From the NCBI RefSeq assembly GCF_006385595.1, contig NZ_CP041046.1, positions 310,001 to 374,000 of the forward strand: a stretch of DNA of 64,000 nucleotides, given 5' to 3'. Each line of letters starts with the position of its first letter. The first letter of the stretch is position 1. A program made the translations under genes and the position numbers. The notes below the pieces were generated by a model. The model had not been told where the DNA came from and did not search any database. It saw only the letters and a program-made list of their open reading frames with translations. Positions 36,570 to 45,142 of the stretch are shown one piece after another. This stretch comes from Luteibacter pinisoli. GTDB taxonomy: Bacteria; Pseudomonadota; Gammaproteobacteria; Xanthomonadales; Rhodanobacteraceae.

Positions 36570-37366
36570 GGGACGGTTTCCACGTCGATATGCAGGTCCA
36601 GTCCGCGCGCCGCGGGCACGCGCAGCGCAGTGGAATGCGCGGCGGCCAGCGCGTGGAACAGGGGCACCGCGAGCGAGGAGGGGTTGCTGGCCGCCAGGCC
36701 ATCCATCCATGCATCGCCACTGGCTTCGCCGGCGCTATTGCCCGGCTCGGGCGTGATGTCCAGGCGGATGGCGGCACCGTCCGCGCGTGGCGACAGCACC
36801 AGGGCCGACGCGAACGCCCCGGTGGTGAGGGTCATGCCGCCGATCGGGCCGGTGCCCGCGATGTCGTAGCTGGCAAGCAGCACATCGCGGTCGTCGGCCA
36901 CGGCCAGCGTCGCCGCTTCGAGCAAGCCCGCGCCGAAGCTTTCTTCGCCACCGGATACGGCGCTCGACGCCGCATGGCAGTGCGTGGCGATGGTCCAGTA
37001 ACCGGCGGGTGCGTTGTGCACGGAGTTATGGAACTTGGTCGGCGAGAGCTCCGCCGGCGCGGATGCCAGCGTGGCGCACATGTAGTCGGTGATCACCTGG
37101 TCGCCATGGGACGAGGCGAACACGCAGGGCAGGTCGGCCGCATTCAGTCCGCTCATGGCCACGGCCTGGCCGGCGGCCGCGGCGGCGAGCAGCACGCTTT
37201 CCGGGGCGCGGCGCCGTTCGTTGGGCGGAAGCACGTCCGCGACAGGGCGCTCGTTCCCGGCGGGTGACGCTTCGCCGGTGGCGACTTCGCGAAACGCATG
37301 CCAGGTCGGCGTGCCCGGTGCCCACAGGCCGATACCCTTGACCCACACGGTCAGCGCGGCGCTCAT
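36566..37366 (-). CDS. Ketosynthase-like chain-length factor
   Basis: 266-residue protein related to the N-terminal half of beta-ketoacyl synthases. The region KFHNSVHNAPAGYWTIATH-CHAASSAVSGGEESFGAG lies where KS enzymes have their nucleophile; the alignment suggests no true catalytic Cys, as in CLF subunits. CLF-KS pairs set chain length in aryl polyene type II PKS. Overlaps its KS partner (upstream) and the GT2 gene by 4 bases each. Confidence 0.8.
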   Translation of the reverse strand: MSAALTVWVKGIGLWAPGTPTWHAFREVATGEASPAGNERPVADVLPPNERRRAPESVLLAAAAAGQAVAMSGLNAADLPCVFASSHGDQVITDYMCATLASAPAELSPTKFHNSVHNAPAGYWTIATHCHAASSAVSGGEESFGAGLLEAATLAVADDRDVLLASYDIAGTGPIGGMTLTTGAFASALVLSPRADGAAIRLDITPEPGNSAGEASGDAWMDGLAASNPSSLAVPLFHALAAAHSTALRVPAARGLDLHIDVETVP

Positions 37367-38565
37367 GCGGACGCTCCCTGGCGGGCGAAGGCAAGGCAGG
37401 CGTTGTTGCCGCCAAATCCGAACGAGTTGCTCAGCGCGATGCGCAGATCCGCCTGCTCCGACTGCCAGGCCATCTGCGGGCCGCACAGGGGGTCCGGCGT
37501 GCGTGCGCCGAGGTTGGCCGGCACCACGCCATCGCGCATGGCCAGCAGCGTCAGCGTGGCTTCGAGGATCCCGGCAGCGCCGAGCGTGTGCCCGGTGAAG
37601 CCCTTCGTGGAACTGGCGCGCGTGGTGGCGGGGAAGCTGCGTGCCACGAGGGCGGCTTCCACTTCGTCGTTCTTCTGGCTGGCGGTGCCATGCAGGTTGA
37701 TGTAATCCACGTCGCCCGCTTCGATGCCCGCACGCGCAAGCGCGTCGCGCAGCGCGAGCTCGGCACCGAGGCCTTCCGGGTGCGGCGTCGACATGTGATG
37801 GGCGTCGCTCGCTTCGCCGTAACCGATGAACAGTGGCGACGTATCGCCTTCCACGGCGCGCTCGATCAGTGCAAAGCCACCGGCCTCGCCGATGGAAATG
37901 CCATTGCGGTCCGCGTCGAACGGACGGCACGGCTCGCCGGAGACGAGCTCCAGCGAATTGAAGCCAAACAGCACGCTGTCGCACAGCGTATCGACACCGC
38001 CGACGATGGCTGCATCGATGAGGCCCAGGCGGATCATGCGCTCCGCATTCGCAAACACCTTCGCGCTCGAGGAGCAGGCCGTGGCCACGGTGAGGCAGGG
38101 CCCCTCCAGGTCAAAGACGTCGGCCACGAAACCGGCGAGCGAATGCGGCGTATGGATGGCCGGGCGCTGCAGGTCGTCCGGCATCGCACCGTTTTCAAGG
38201 CGGCGGTAGCCTTCTTCCGTGGCGCCGATGCTGGCGGTGGAGGTGCCGAGCAACACGGCGACGCGCGATGCGCCGTAGCGCTCGCGGGCGGCGCGCACCG
38301 CGTCGATAAAGCCATCCTGGCGAAGGGTGAGCCAGGCCAGCCGGTTGTTGCGGCATTCCCACTGCGCGTACTCGCCGGGAAGGGGTTCGTCTTCGACACC
38401 GGCGACGCGGCCGATCCAGCAGGGCAGTGCCGTGGTGGAGAAATCATTGGGCGCGAGGCCGCCGCGTGAGCCGGCGATGGCGGCGGCGTGGGCTTCAAGG
38501 CCGCGGCCAAGTGCGGAGGTGGCGGTAAACGCACGGACAGCTAAGGGAGACATGGGATGAGGCAT
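37363..38565 (-). CDS. Beta-ketoacyl-ACP synthase (KAS I/II type)
   Basis: 400-residue condensing enzyme with the full Cys-His-His set: VATACSSSAKVF, NLHGTASQKNDEVE and TKGFTGHTLGAAG; the C-terminal SNSFGFGGNNACLAF is standard. It should extend the aryl starter with malonyl-ACP units together with the CLF. First gene of the minus-strand pigment run. A start four codons downstream (38553) is also possible; the one chosen has AAAGGATAGG upstream. Confidence 0.92.
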   Translation of the reverse strand: MPHPMSPLAVRAFTATSALGRGLEAHAAAIAGSRGGLAPNDFSTTALPCWIGRVAGVEDEPLPGEYAQWECRNNRLAWLTLRQDGFIDAVRAARERYGASRVAVLLGTSTASIGATEEGYRRLENGAMPDDLQRPAIHTPHSLAGFVADVFDLEGPCLTVATACSSSAKVFANAERMIRLGLIDAAIVGGVDTLCDSVLFGFNSLELVSGEPCRPFDADRNGISIGEAGGFALIERAVEGDTSPLFIGYGEASDAHHMSTPHPEGLGAELALRDALARAGIEAGDVDYINLHGTASQKNDEVEAALVARSFPATTRASSTKGFTGHTLGAAGILEATLTLLAMRDGVVPANLGARTPDPLCGPQMAWQSEQADLRIALSNSFGFGGNNACLAFARQGASA

Positions 38566-38682
38566 GGCGGCAGCCTATCCTTTTTGCGGCGTAGCGTCGC
38601 GTGAACACGGCAGGGTGGTTCAGCGATTGCGTGGCTACGCCCGATCCGCAAGACTGGCCGTCCCGAGGAAGCTGCCACTGCC

Positions 38683-39384
38683 ATGACAGGCTTACCCAAA
38701 ACGATGCGTCGCGGCCCCTGGCGTTACCTGGGTGACGGCGACATCCTCCAGGCCGCCGCCGTCACCCTGCTGGCGCTCATCGCGAGCCTTGGCGTCCTCT
38801 ACATCGCGCACTTCGTCCGGGTCTGGCGTGTCGCCCGCGGCAGTGCCACGCGGCTGCCCGTGCCGCACACCTTGCTGGTGTTCGGGCGGCGCCTGGTAGA
38901 CGGCCAGCCCGAAGCGGATTTCATCGGCCGGCTGACGCGCGCCCGCGCCAACGCCTTTGATGGCCTGGCCCGGCAGGTGCTGCTGCTTGGCGGGCAGAGC
39001 GACGGCGGCACGTTGAGTGAGGCCGAAGCCGGGCGGCAGTGGCTCGAAGCCGCCGGCTGGCCGGCGGCGGTGCCGCTGGTGCTGGAGCAGGCGTCCGTGG
39101 ACTCGCTGGAAAACCTCCGCCACGCCCGCGACCTGCTGGGCGGCGAGGGGCACCTGCCTTCGGTGGGCCTGGTGACCAGCCGCTACCACCTCGCGCGTTG
39201 CCTTTACCTGGCACGACGTCTCGCGTTCGACGCGACGCCGATTGCGGCCGAGCCCGACCTCGAGCCGGGTTACCGCTATGTGAGGCGCATGGCGCTCGAG
39301 GCCGGGTACCTGATGTGGATCGACACCGGCTGGCGCTGGGCCCGGCTCACGGGCAACCAGCGCGTCGTGGCGCGGCTTTCCTGA
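38683..39384 (+). CDS. YdcF-like DUF218 membrane protein
   Basis: 233 residues with one N-terminal membrane helix (about residues 24-45) and a DUF218 domain: PHTLLVFGRRLVDG, LLLGGQSDGGTLSEAEAG, EQASVDSLENLRHARDLLG, VTSRYHLARCLYLARRL. The family includes ElyC/SanA/YdcF proteins linked to envelope integrity; the reaction is not established. It stands alone between the pigment cluster and hemF. Confidence 0.82.
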   Translation: MTGLPKTMRRGPWRYLGDGDILQAAAVTLLALIASLGVLYIAHFVRVWRVARGSATRLPVPHTLLVFGRRLVDGQPEADFIGRLTRARANAFDGLARQVLLLGGQSDGGTLSEAEAGRQWLEAAGWPAAVPLVLEQASVDSLENLRHARDLLGGEGHLPSVGLVTSRYHLARCLYLARRLAFDATPIAAEPDLEPGYRYVRRMALEAGYLMWIDTGWRWARLTGNQRVVARLS

Positions 39385-39474
39385 CCGGTCAGGACCGCGC
39401 GGCGGCGTGCCGCAGCAGCGCCGTCGGGCTGCCTTGCTAAGCTTGCGATATCCCTACAGAGGCGCCCCGCCACC

Positions 39475-40377
39475 ATGTCCCAACAAGCCGATATCGCCGA
39501 GGCCTTCCTGCGCGGGCTCCAGGACCGCATCTGCGCCGCCCTGGAACAGGCCGATGGCGAGGCGCGCTTCGAAGAGGATGCGTGGACGCGGCCCGCCGGC
39601 GGTGGTGGCCGCACGCGTGTCTTGCGCGATGGCGCGGTGTTCGAGCAGGCCGGGGTGAACTTCTCCCGCGTGGCCGGCTCGCCGTTACCGCCGAGCGCTA
39701 CCGCGCACCGCCCCGACCTGGTCGGCGGCAGCTTCATTGCCACGGGCGTGTCGCTGGTGATCCACCCGCGCAATCCGTACATCCCGACCACGCACGCCAA
39801 CGTGCGTTACTTCGAGGCCTCGCGCGACGGCGCCGAGCCGGTGTGGTGGTTTGGCGGCGGGTTCGACCTCACCCCGTATTACCCGTTCGACGAGGACGTG
39901 CGCCACTGGCACGGCGTGGCGAAAGACCTGTGCGCGCCCTACGGTGAGGATGTCTACGACCGCTACAAGAAGTGGTGCGACGAATACTTCTACCTGAAGC
40001 ACCGCGGCGAGACGCGCGGCGTGGGCGGCCTGTTCTACGACGACATGAATGAAGGCGGTTTCGACCGCTGCATGGACTTCACCCGCGACGTCGGCCAGGG
40101 CTTCCTCGATGCCTTCCTGCCTATCGTGGAGAAGCGCCGCGACGTGCCATACGGCGACCGTGAGCGCGAGTTCCAGCTCTACCGTCGCGGCCGCTACGTG
40201 GAGTTCAACCTGGTGTACGACCGCGGCACGCTGTTTGGCCTGCAGTCGGGCGGCCGCACGGAATCCATCCTGATGAGCCTGCCGCCGCGCGTTCGCTTCG
40301 AGTACGGCTTCACCCCGGCGCCGGATAGCGCCGAGGCGAAGCTGGCCGAATACCTCAAGCCGCGCGACTGGCTTTAA
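39475..40377 (+). CDS. hemF: Oxygen-dependent coproporphyrinogen III oxidase
   Basis: Converts coproporphyrinogen III to protoporphyrinogen IX with O2 in haem synthesis. 300 residues, full length, with NPYIPTTHANVRYFEA, WWFGGGFDLTPYYPF, GGLFYDDMNEGGFD and YVEFNLVYDRGT. It ends 3 bases before the convergent VNG-repeat gene. Confidence 0.97.
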   Translation: MSQQADIAEAFLRGLQDRICAALEQADGEARFEEDAWTRPAGGGGRTRVLRDGAVFEQAGVNFSRVAGSPLPPSATAHRPDLVGGSFIATGVSLVIHPRNPYIPTTHANVRYFEASRDGAEPVWWFGGGFDLTPYYPFDEDVRHWHGVAKDLCAPYGEDVYDRYKKWCDEYFYLKHRGETRGVGGLFYDDMNEGGFDRCMDFTRDVGQGFLDAFLPIVEKRRDVPYGDREREFQLYRRGRYVEFNLVYDRGTLFGLQSGGRTESILMSLPPRVRFEYGFTPAPDSAEAKLAEYLKPRDWL

Positions 40378-40380
40378 GCG

Positions 40381-41031
40381 TTACGGGTTCGCGCCGGAGA
40401 ACTTCTTCGGCGTCGCGCCTTCGATCTTGCCGACGGTGGCCGAGTCGCTGACATTGAGCACCACTTCGCGTTCGAACGTCATGGTGCCGGTGACCACGGC
40501 GTGCGGCCCGATGGTGATGACCGGCGGGCGGTTGTTCTCGCTGTGCCAGCCCATGTTGGGCTTCTTCACGAGGATGCCGCCTTCCACCTTCGAGCTGTCG
40601 CCGATGGTGATGTCGGAGTTCACCGTTTCGATGCCGCTACCGACGTGCGCGTGGTCGAGGGTGATGTCGCCGTTGACGTTTTCCAGGTGGCCCTTGACGT
40701 CGGCGCCCTTCGCAAGCTTGACCCGGCCGTTCACGTTGCTGAGGTCGCCGGCGACGCGGGCGTTTTCATTGAGGCTGACGCCGCCATTCACGGTCTTCAC
40801 GACATTGGCCGTCGCGCCTTCGCCCAACTCGACGGAGCCATTCACGGTGCTGGCCTTCTCCACGGTGGCCTTGTCGCCGATCCGGACCGAGCCGTTGACC
40901 GTGCTGACATTACCGGCGTGCTGGCCGGCCTCGACGCTGGCCGTGCCGTTGACCTTGCTGACATCTTCGGAGGCCAGGACGGCGCCGGAGAGGGAAAGGG
41001 CGATAAGTGCCGACATCAGGGTAAGACGCAT
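40381..41031 (-). CDS. Secreted beta-helix protein with 18-19 residue VNG repeats
   Basis: 216-residue protein of unknown function. Signal peptide MRLTLMSALIALSLSGAVLA, cut likely before Ser21. Residues ~25-153 are seven tandem repeats of 18-19 residues, each starting S/K/E-x-VNG or VNS, then alternating hydrophobics (for example STVNGSVRIGDKATVEKA, STVNGSVELGEGATANVV). This period is one coil of a beta-helix, as in bactofilins and LbH proteins. A further polymer-like stretch with ITIGPHAVVTGTMTFEREV follows. No cysteine pairs or catalytic motif. Role inferred: structural periplasmic or surface protein. Confidence 0.8.
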   Translation of the reverse strand: MRLTLMSALIALSLSGAVLASEDVSKVNGTASVEAGQHAGNVSTVNGSVRIGDKATVEKASTVNGSVELGEGATANVVKTVNGGVSLNENARVAGDLSNVNGRVKLAKGADVKGHLENVNGDITLDHAHVGSGIETVNSDITIGDSSKVEGGILVKKPNMGWHSENNRPPVITIGPHAVVTGTMTFEREVVLNVSDSATVGKIEGATPKKFSGANP

Positions 41032-41179
41032 GGTGGACTGCTCCGGGTGGACTGGACCCATAGGATGCACCCGGGCGTCGCAAGGTTTAGCGTGACTTGC
41101 GGCAGGGGGTGCCCTCGGAGTTGACGCCTCCGGGCCAGCGTTCCACCATCGGTTTTTTCCCCTCGCATCGTTGGACGCC

Positions 41180-41920
41180 ATGTACAAGCTTGTGATGATC
41201 CGCCACGGCCAGTCGGCCTGGAACCTCGAGAACCGCTTCAGTGGCTGGGCCGATGTCGACCTCAGCGAGCAGGGCGTGGCCGAGGCCCGCGAGGCCGGCC
41301 GCCTGCTGAAGGATGCCGGCTTCACCTTCAACGTGGCCCATACCTCGTACCTGAAGCGCGCCGTGCGCACGCTGTGGCACGTGCAGGACGAGATGGACCT
41401 GATGTGGATCCCGGTCGTGACCGACTGGCGGCTCAACGAGCGCCACTACGGCGCCCTGACCGGCCTCAACAAGGCCGAGACGGCGGCGAAGTACGGCGAG
41501 GACCAGGTGAAGATCTGGCGCCGCAGCTATGACACCCCGCCGCCGGCCCTGAAGCCGGGCGAGATGTCGTTCGCCGACGATGCCCGCTACGAGGGCATTG
41601 CCGACGTGCCGCTCACCGAGTGCCTGAAGGACACGGTGGCCCGCGTGCTGCCGTACTGGCACGAAGTGCTGGCGCCGGCCATCAAGGCCGGTAACAACGT
41701 GCTCATGGCCGCCCACGGCAACTCCATGCGCGCGCTGGTGAAGTTCTTCGACAACATCTCGGACGACGACATCGCCGAGCTCAATATCCCCAACGGTATC
41801 CCGCTGGTGTATGAGTTCGACGCCGAGATGAAGCCGGTGAAGCATTACTACCTGGGCGATGCGGCCGAGATCGCCGCGAAGATGGCCGCGGTCGCCAACC
41901 AGGGCAAGGCCAAGGCGTAG
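41180..41920 (+). CDS. gpmA: 2,3-bisphosphoglycerate-dependent phosphoglycerate mutase
   Basis: Interconverts 3- and 2-phosphoglycerate in glycolysis. 246 residues. Phospho-His motif VMIRHGQSAWN, then ENRFSGWADVDLSEQG, TDWRLNERHYGALTGLNK and MAAHGNSMRALVK. I start at the ATG at 41180; a TTG nine bases upstream is in frame. The TAG stop is formed by the GTAG head of a REP-like element. Confidence 0.96.
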   Translation: MYKLVMIRHGQSAWNLENRFSGWADVDLSEQGVAEAREAGRLLKDAGFTFNVAHTSYLKRAVRTLWHVQDEMDLMWIPVVTDWRLNERHYGALTGLNKAETAAKYGEDQVKIWRRSYDTPPPALKPGEMSFADDARYEGIADVPLTECLKDTVARVLPYWHEVLAPAIKAGNNVLMAAHGNSMRALVKFFDNISDDDIAELNIPNGIPLVYEFDAEMKPVKHYYLGDAAEIAAKMAAVANQGKAKA

Positions 41921-41945
41921 GAGCGCACCCTGTGTGCGACCCACG
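41917..41945 (+). repeat. GTAG-headed REP-like element
   Basis: GTAGGAGCGCACCCTGTGTG followed by CGACCCACG: a GTAG tetranucleotide plus a short imperfect stem (CGCAC 41924-41928, GTGCG 41934-41938). This matches the REP family with GTAG heads (called SMAG in Stenotrophomonas) spread by RAYT transposases. Single copy in this window; no RAYT gene seen. Confidence 0.7.
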
Positions 41946-42041
41946 CCTGACAGTCGTCACCCCATAAGGGTGGCGACTGCTCATGGGCTCCGCCAGGGCT
42001 CGACGCTAAGGTAACCCCACACCTCAAACGCGAGACCCGCC

Positions 42042-42593
42042 ATGCTTGCCCAGGCCGCCCTTCAGTCCACCCCCGCCCTTGTCCCGGTCGCCATGGCCGG
42101 CCTGATGCTCTGGGTGGTCTACCGCCGCGTGCGCCGCAATTTCGGCTTCCAGCCGATCCACACGCGGAAAATGGCCGTGCGCGTGGGCATCTTCGCCGTG
42201 GTGGCCTGCCTGCTGATGACCATAGGGTTTGTCAGCATCCACCTGGCCGAGGGGGCCCTGGCCGGTCTCATCGTGGGCGGCGCCCTCGCCATGCTGGGCC
42301 TGAAGCTCACCCGCTTCGAGATCGGCACTGGCAACACCGATGGCTACACGCCGAACCCGTGGCTCGGCGCGGGGCTCACGGCCCTGCTGGTCGGCCGCAT
42401 GGTCTACCGGTTCGTGATCCTCGGCAGCGCGTTCCACGCGGGCACGGCGCCTGCGCATGGCCCGGCACCGGGCGACAGCCCGCTGACCATGGCCGTGGTC
42501 GGGCTGACCCTGGGCTACTACCTGGCGTACTACGCCGGCATCCTGGTCCACCACCGCCGCTTCAAGCGGCAGGCGCTGGCCCAGGCGGCCTGA
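42042..42593 (+). CDS. Multi-pass membrane protein, unknown function (DUF1453/CcdC-like?)
   Basis: 183 residues with about five hydrophobic segments (12-28, 46-65, 69-85, 105-125, 145-165) and a basic C-terminal tail HHRRFKRQALAQAA. I see no catalytic motif. General layout resembles DUF1453 (CcdC-type) proteins, but this is a weak guess. It converges with the PII gene after 6 bases. Confidence 0.6.
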   Translation: MLAQAALQSTPALVPVAMAGLMLWVVYRRVRRNFGFQPIHTRKMAVRVGIFAVVACLLMTIGFVSIHLAEGALAGLIVGGALAMLGLKLTRFEIGTGNTDGYTPNPWLGAGLTALLVGRMVYRFVILGSAFHAGTAPAHGPAPGDSPLTMAVVGLTLGYYLAYYAGILVHHRRFKRQALAQAA

Positions 42594-42599
42594 CCGGCC

Positions 42600-42938
42600 T
42601 CAGAGGGCGTCGTTGTCCAGCTCGCCGGTGCGAATGCGCACCACCTGGTCCAGCGAGGTGACGAAGATCTTGCCGTCGCCGATCTTGCCGGTGCGGGCCG
42701 CCTGCTGGATGGCCTCGACGACGCGCTCCAGCTGGTCATCCGCCACGGCGACCTCAAGCTTGATCTTGGGCAGGAAGTCCACGACGTACTCCGCCCCGCG
42801 GTAGAGCTCGGTATGGCCCTTCTGACGGCCGAAGCCCTTCACTTCCGTCACCGTCACGCCCTGCACGCCTACGTCGGCCAGAGCCTCGCGGACGTCGTCC
42901 AGCTTGAACGGCTTGATGATGGCGACCACCAGCTTCAT
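42600..42938 (-). CDS. glnB: Nitrogen regulatory protein P-II
   Basis: 112-residue trimeric signalling protein that reads 2-oxoglutarate and ATP/ADP and controls glutamine synthetase and NtrBC. The T-loop has the uridylylation site Tyr51 (GHTELYRGAEYVVDF) and B-loop VARTGKIGDGKIFV-like AARTGKIGDGKIFV. No amtB is adjacent, so I use glnB rather than glnK, but the two cannot be told apart from this sequence alone. Confidence 0.92.
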   Translation of the reverse strand: MKLVVAIIKPFKLDDVREALADVGVQGVTVTEVKGFGRQKGHTELYRGAEYVVDFLPKIKLEVAVADDQLERVVEAIQQAARTGKIGDGKIFVTSLDQVVRIRTGELDNDAL

Positions 42939-43023
42939 GTACGAACTCCTTGGGGCGCACCGGCCGGCGGCACGCGGACCGCCATTGTGCCATACGCCCG
43001 TGTCGCGGCCGTCTTGGGTGCTT

Positions 43024-43073
43024 TGTAGGAAAAACCCTACACTACGTAGGGGCGTCGGCTGATAGCGCCTACA
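43024..43073. promoter_or_regulatory. Clustered TGTAGG/CCTACA half-sites (candidate operator)
   Basis: TGTAGG (43024-43029), CCTACA (43036-43041), palindrome CTACGTAG (43042-43049) and another CCTACA (43068-43073) lie in the 179-base gap between divergent glnB and ubiK. A TAAAAT at 43085-43090 could be the ubiK -10. The arrangement suggests a dimeric transcription factor site; the factor is unknown. Confidence 0.4.
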
Positions 43074-43117
43074 TTTCGTTCACCTAAAATTGGTTCCACG
43101 ACATCGGGGTTTGCAGG

Positions 43118-43372
43118 ATGGATGTGCAGGGTATCGACCAACTCGCTGAGCGGTTGGCATCGTTGGTTCCGCCAGGGCTGGCGCAAGCGCGGCAGGATCT
43201 GCACGCCAACTTCAAAGATATCCTGGCGCAGGGACTACGCCGCCTCGATCTCGTAACGCGAGAGGAATTCGACGTTCAGAGCCAGGTACTCGCACGGACC
43301 CGCGAAAGGCTCGAAAGTTTGGAAAAGCGGGTCGCCAGCCTGGAGGCTGGTGCCACGCCTAGCGGCCAATAA
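43118..43372 (+). CDS. ubiK: Ubiquinone biosynthesis accessory factor UbiK
   Basis: 84-residue YqiC/BMFP family protein with an N-terminal amphipathic part (IDQLAERLASLVPPG) and a C-terminal trimeric coiled coil (VQSQVLARTRERLESLEKRV). In E. coli UbiK binds UbiJ and helps the Ubi complex under aerobic growth. ubiJ-ubiB are at 55.4-57.7 kb. Confidence 0.88.
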   Translation: MDVQGIDQLAERLASLVPPGLAQARQDLHANFKDILAQGLRRLDLVTREEFDVQSQVLARTRERLESLEKRVASLEAGATPSGQ

Positions 43373-43554
43373 CCAAGGATGGCCGCAAGGTCCCGGGACC
43401 GCCCCTGATCCGTCACCCTCACCCCGAGAGCGGTTGGGGGCGGTTATTTCCCAAAGCCCAGCGCAAAGGAGTGCGTCATGCGAACCCGGTCCACCATGGA
43501 TCCCCACCGTTCGCAGCCCGTCGCGATCCGTAAGCGGTTACGCTACTCCACGTC

Positions 43555-45054
43555 ATGAGCCTCGCCGTCACTCTTTCGCGCGCGCAGGAAGGTGTCGCCG
43601 CGCCGCAAGTCGTCGTCGAGGTCCACCTGTCCGGTGGCCTGCCTTCCACGTCCATCGTTGGCCTGCCTGATTCGGCGGTACGCGAGGCGCGCGACCGCGT
43701 CCGCGTCGCCATCCAGAACACCGCCTTTGAATACCCCAACCGCCGCGTTACGGTGAACCTGGCGCCTGCCGAGCTGCCCAAAGACGGCGGCCGGTTCGAC
43801 CTGGCCATCGCGCTGGGTATCCTTGCCGCCGGCTCCCAGGTGCCGCGTGAGCGCCTGGACGATTGCGAGTTCCTTGGCGAGCTGGCCCTTTCCGGCGAGC
43901 TGCGTCCCGTGCCCGGCATCCTGCCTGCGCTGATTCGCGCCCGCCGCTGTGGCCGCCGGATCGTCGTGCCGCGGGCGAACGCCGCCGAGGCCGCGCTGAT
44001 TGGCGAAAGTGACATCCTGCTGGCCGACAGCCTGGCCGAGGTCTGCGCGTGGCTGAGCGGGCAGGGCGAGCTGGGTACGCCCACGGCGCCCGATATCGAC
44101 GACCTGCTTACCGGCATGCCAGACATGCGCGACATGCGCGGCCAGCACCAGGCGCGGCGGGCTCTGGAAATAACGGCGGCGGGTGGGCACCACCTGCTGC
44201 TCATGGGACCGCCCGGCACCGGCAAAACCATGCTGGCAGAGCGCCTCGCCGGCATCCTGCCTGCGATGACCGAGTCCGAAGCGCTGGAAAGCTCCGCGAT
44301 CCGCTCGCTGGCCGGGGAAGTGGTCGATCCTGCAGCCTGGCGCCGCCGCCCGTTCCGGGCGCCGCACCACACGGCCTCAGGCGCCGCGCTGGTGGGCGGC
44401 GGATCGTCTCCGCGCCCTGGGGAAATCTCGCTGGCACACAATGGCGTGCTGTTCCTCGACGAGCTGCCCGAATTCAGCCGGCACGTACTCGAGGTGCTGC
44501 GCGAGCCCCTGGAATCCGGCCAGATCGTGATTTCCCGTGCGGCCCGGCAGTCCACCTTCCCGGCGGAGTTCCAGCTGGTGGCGGCGATGAACCCCTGCCC
44601 GTGCGGCTACCTGGGTGATCCGCTCCACGAATGCCGCTGCACCCCCGACCAGGTGGCCCGCTACAAGGGAAAGATTTCTGGCCCGCTCTTCGACCGCATC
44701 GATCTGTGTGTCGAAGTGCCGCGCGTGTCGATCACCGAACTCTCGGCCAACCGGGGCCCGAACGACGACGACAGTGCCACCGTGCGCAAGCGCGTGGTGC
44801 GCGCTCGTGAAAAGGCGCTGCTGCGCGCAGGCCAGCCAAACGCGGCACTCAGCGTGGTGAATCTCGAACGCGATTGCGCGCTGCGCTCCGCCGAGCGGGA
44901 CTGGCTGCAAGCCGCGCTGGACAAACTGGGCGCGTCGGCACGCGCCTATCATCGCATCCTGCGCGTGGCCCGCACCATCGCCGACCTCGAAGGCGGCACC
45001 GGCTGCGTGGAGCAGTCGCACCTCGCCGAAGCGATGCATTACCGCCGGTTCTGA
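43555..45054 (+). CDS. comM: ComM/YifB AAA+ ATPase (Mg-chelatase-like)
   Basis: 499-residue hexameric helicase that promotes branch migration during natural transformation (ComM). N-terminal Lon-like fold (STSIVGLPDSAVREARDRV), Walker A LLMGPPGTGKTMLAERLAG, Walker B GVLFLDELPEF and NPCPCGYLGD; the C-terminal Mg-chelatase domain has YHRILRVARTIADLEG. The 182 bases between ubiK and comM contain no clear gene. Confidence 0.95.
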   Translation: MSLAVTLSRAQEGVAAPQVVVEVHLSGGLPSTSIVGLPDSAVREARDRVRVAIQNTAFEYPNRRVTVNLAPAELPKDGGRFDLAIALGILAAGSQVPRERLDDCEFLGELALSGELRPVPGILPALIRARRCGRRIVVPRANAAEAALIGESDILLADSLAEVCAWLSGQGELGTPTAPDIDDLLTGMPDMRDMRGQHQARRALEITAAGGHHLLLMGPPGTGKTMLAERLAGILPAMTESEALESSAIRSLAGEVVDPAAWRRRPFRAPHHTASGAALVGGGSSPRPGEISLAHNGVLFLDELPEFSRHVLEVLREPLESGQIVISRAARQSTFPAEFQLVAAMNPCPCGYLGDPLHECRCTPDQVARYKGKISGPLFDRIDLCVEVPRVSITELSANRGPNDDDSATVRKRVVRAREKALLRAGQPNAALSVVNLERDCALRSAERDWLQAALDKLGASARAYHRILRVARTIADLEGGTGCVEQSHLAEAMHYRRF

Positions 45055-45142
45055 ACGGTCGCGCGAAAGGCAGGTTTCGACAATCTCCTGCATCGCGCCC
45101 ATGCTTTGCTCCGCGCGTTAACGACGATCCGGGAGCCTGGCG

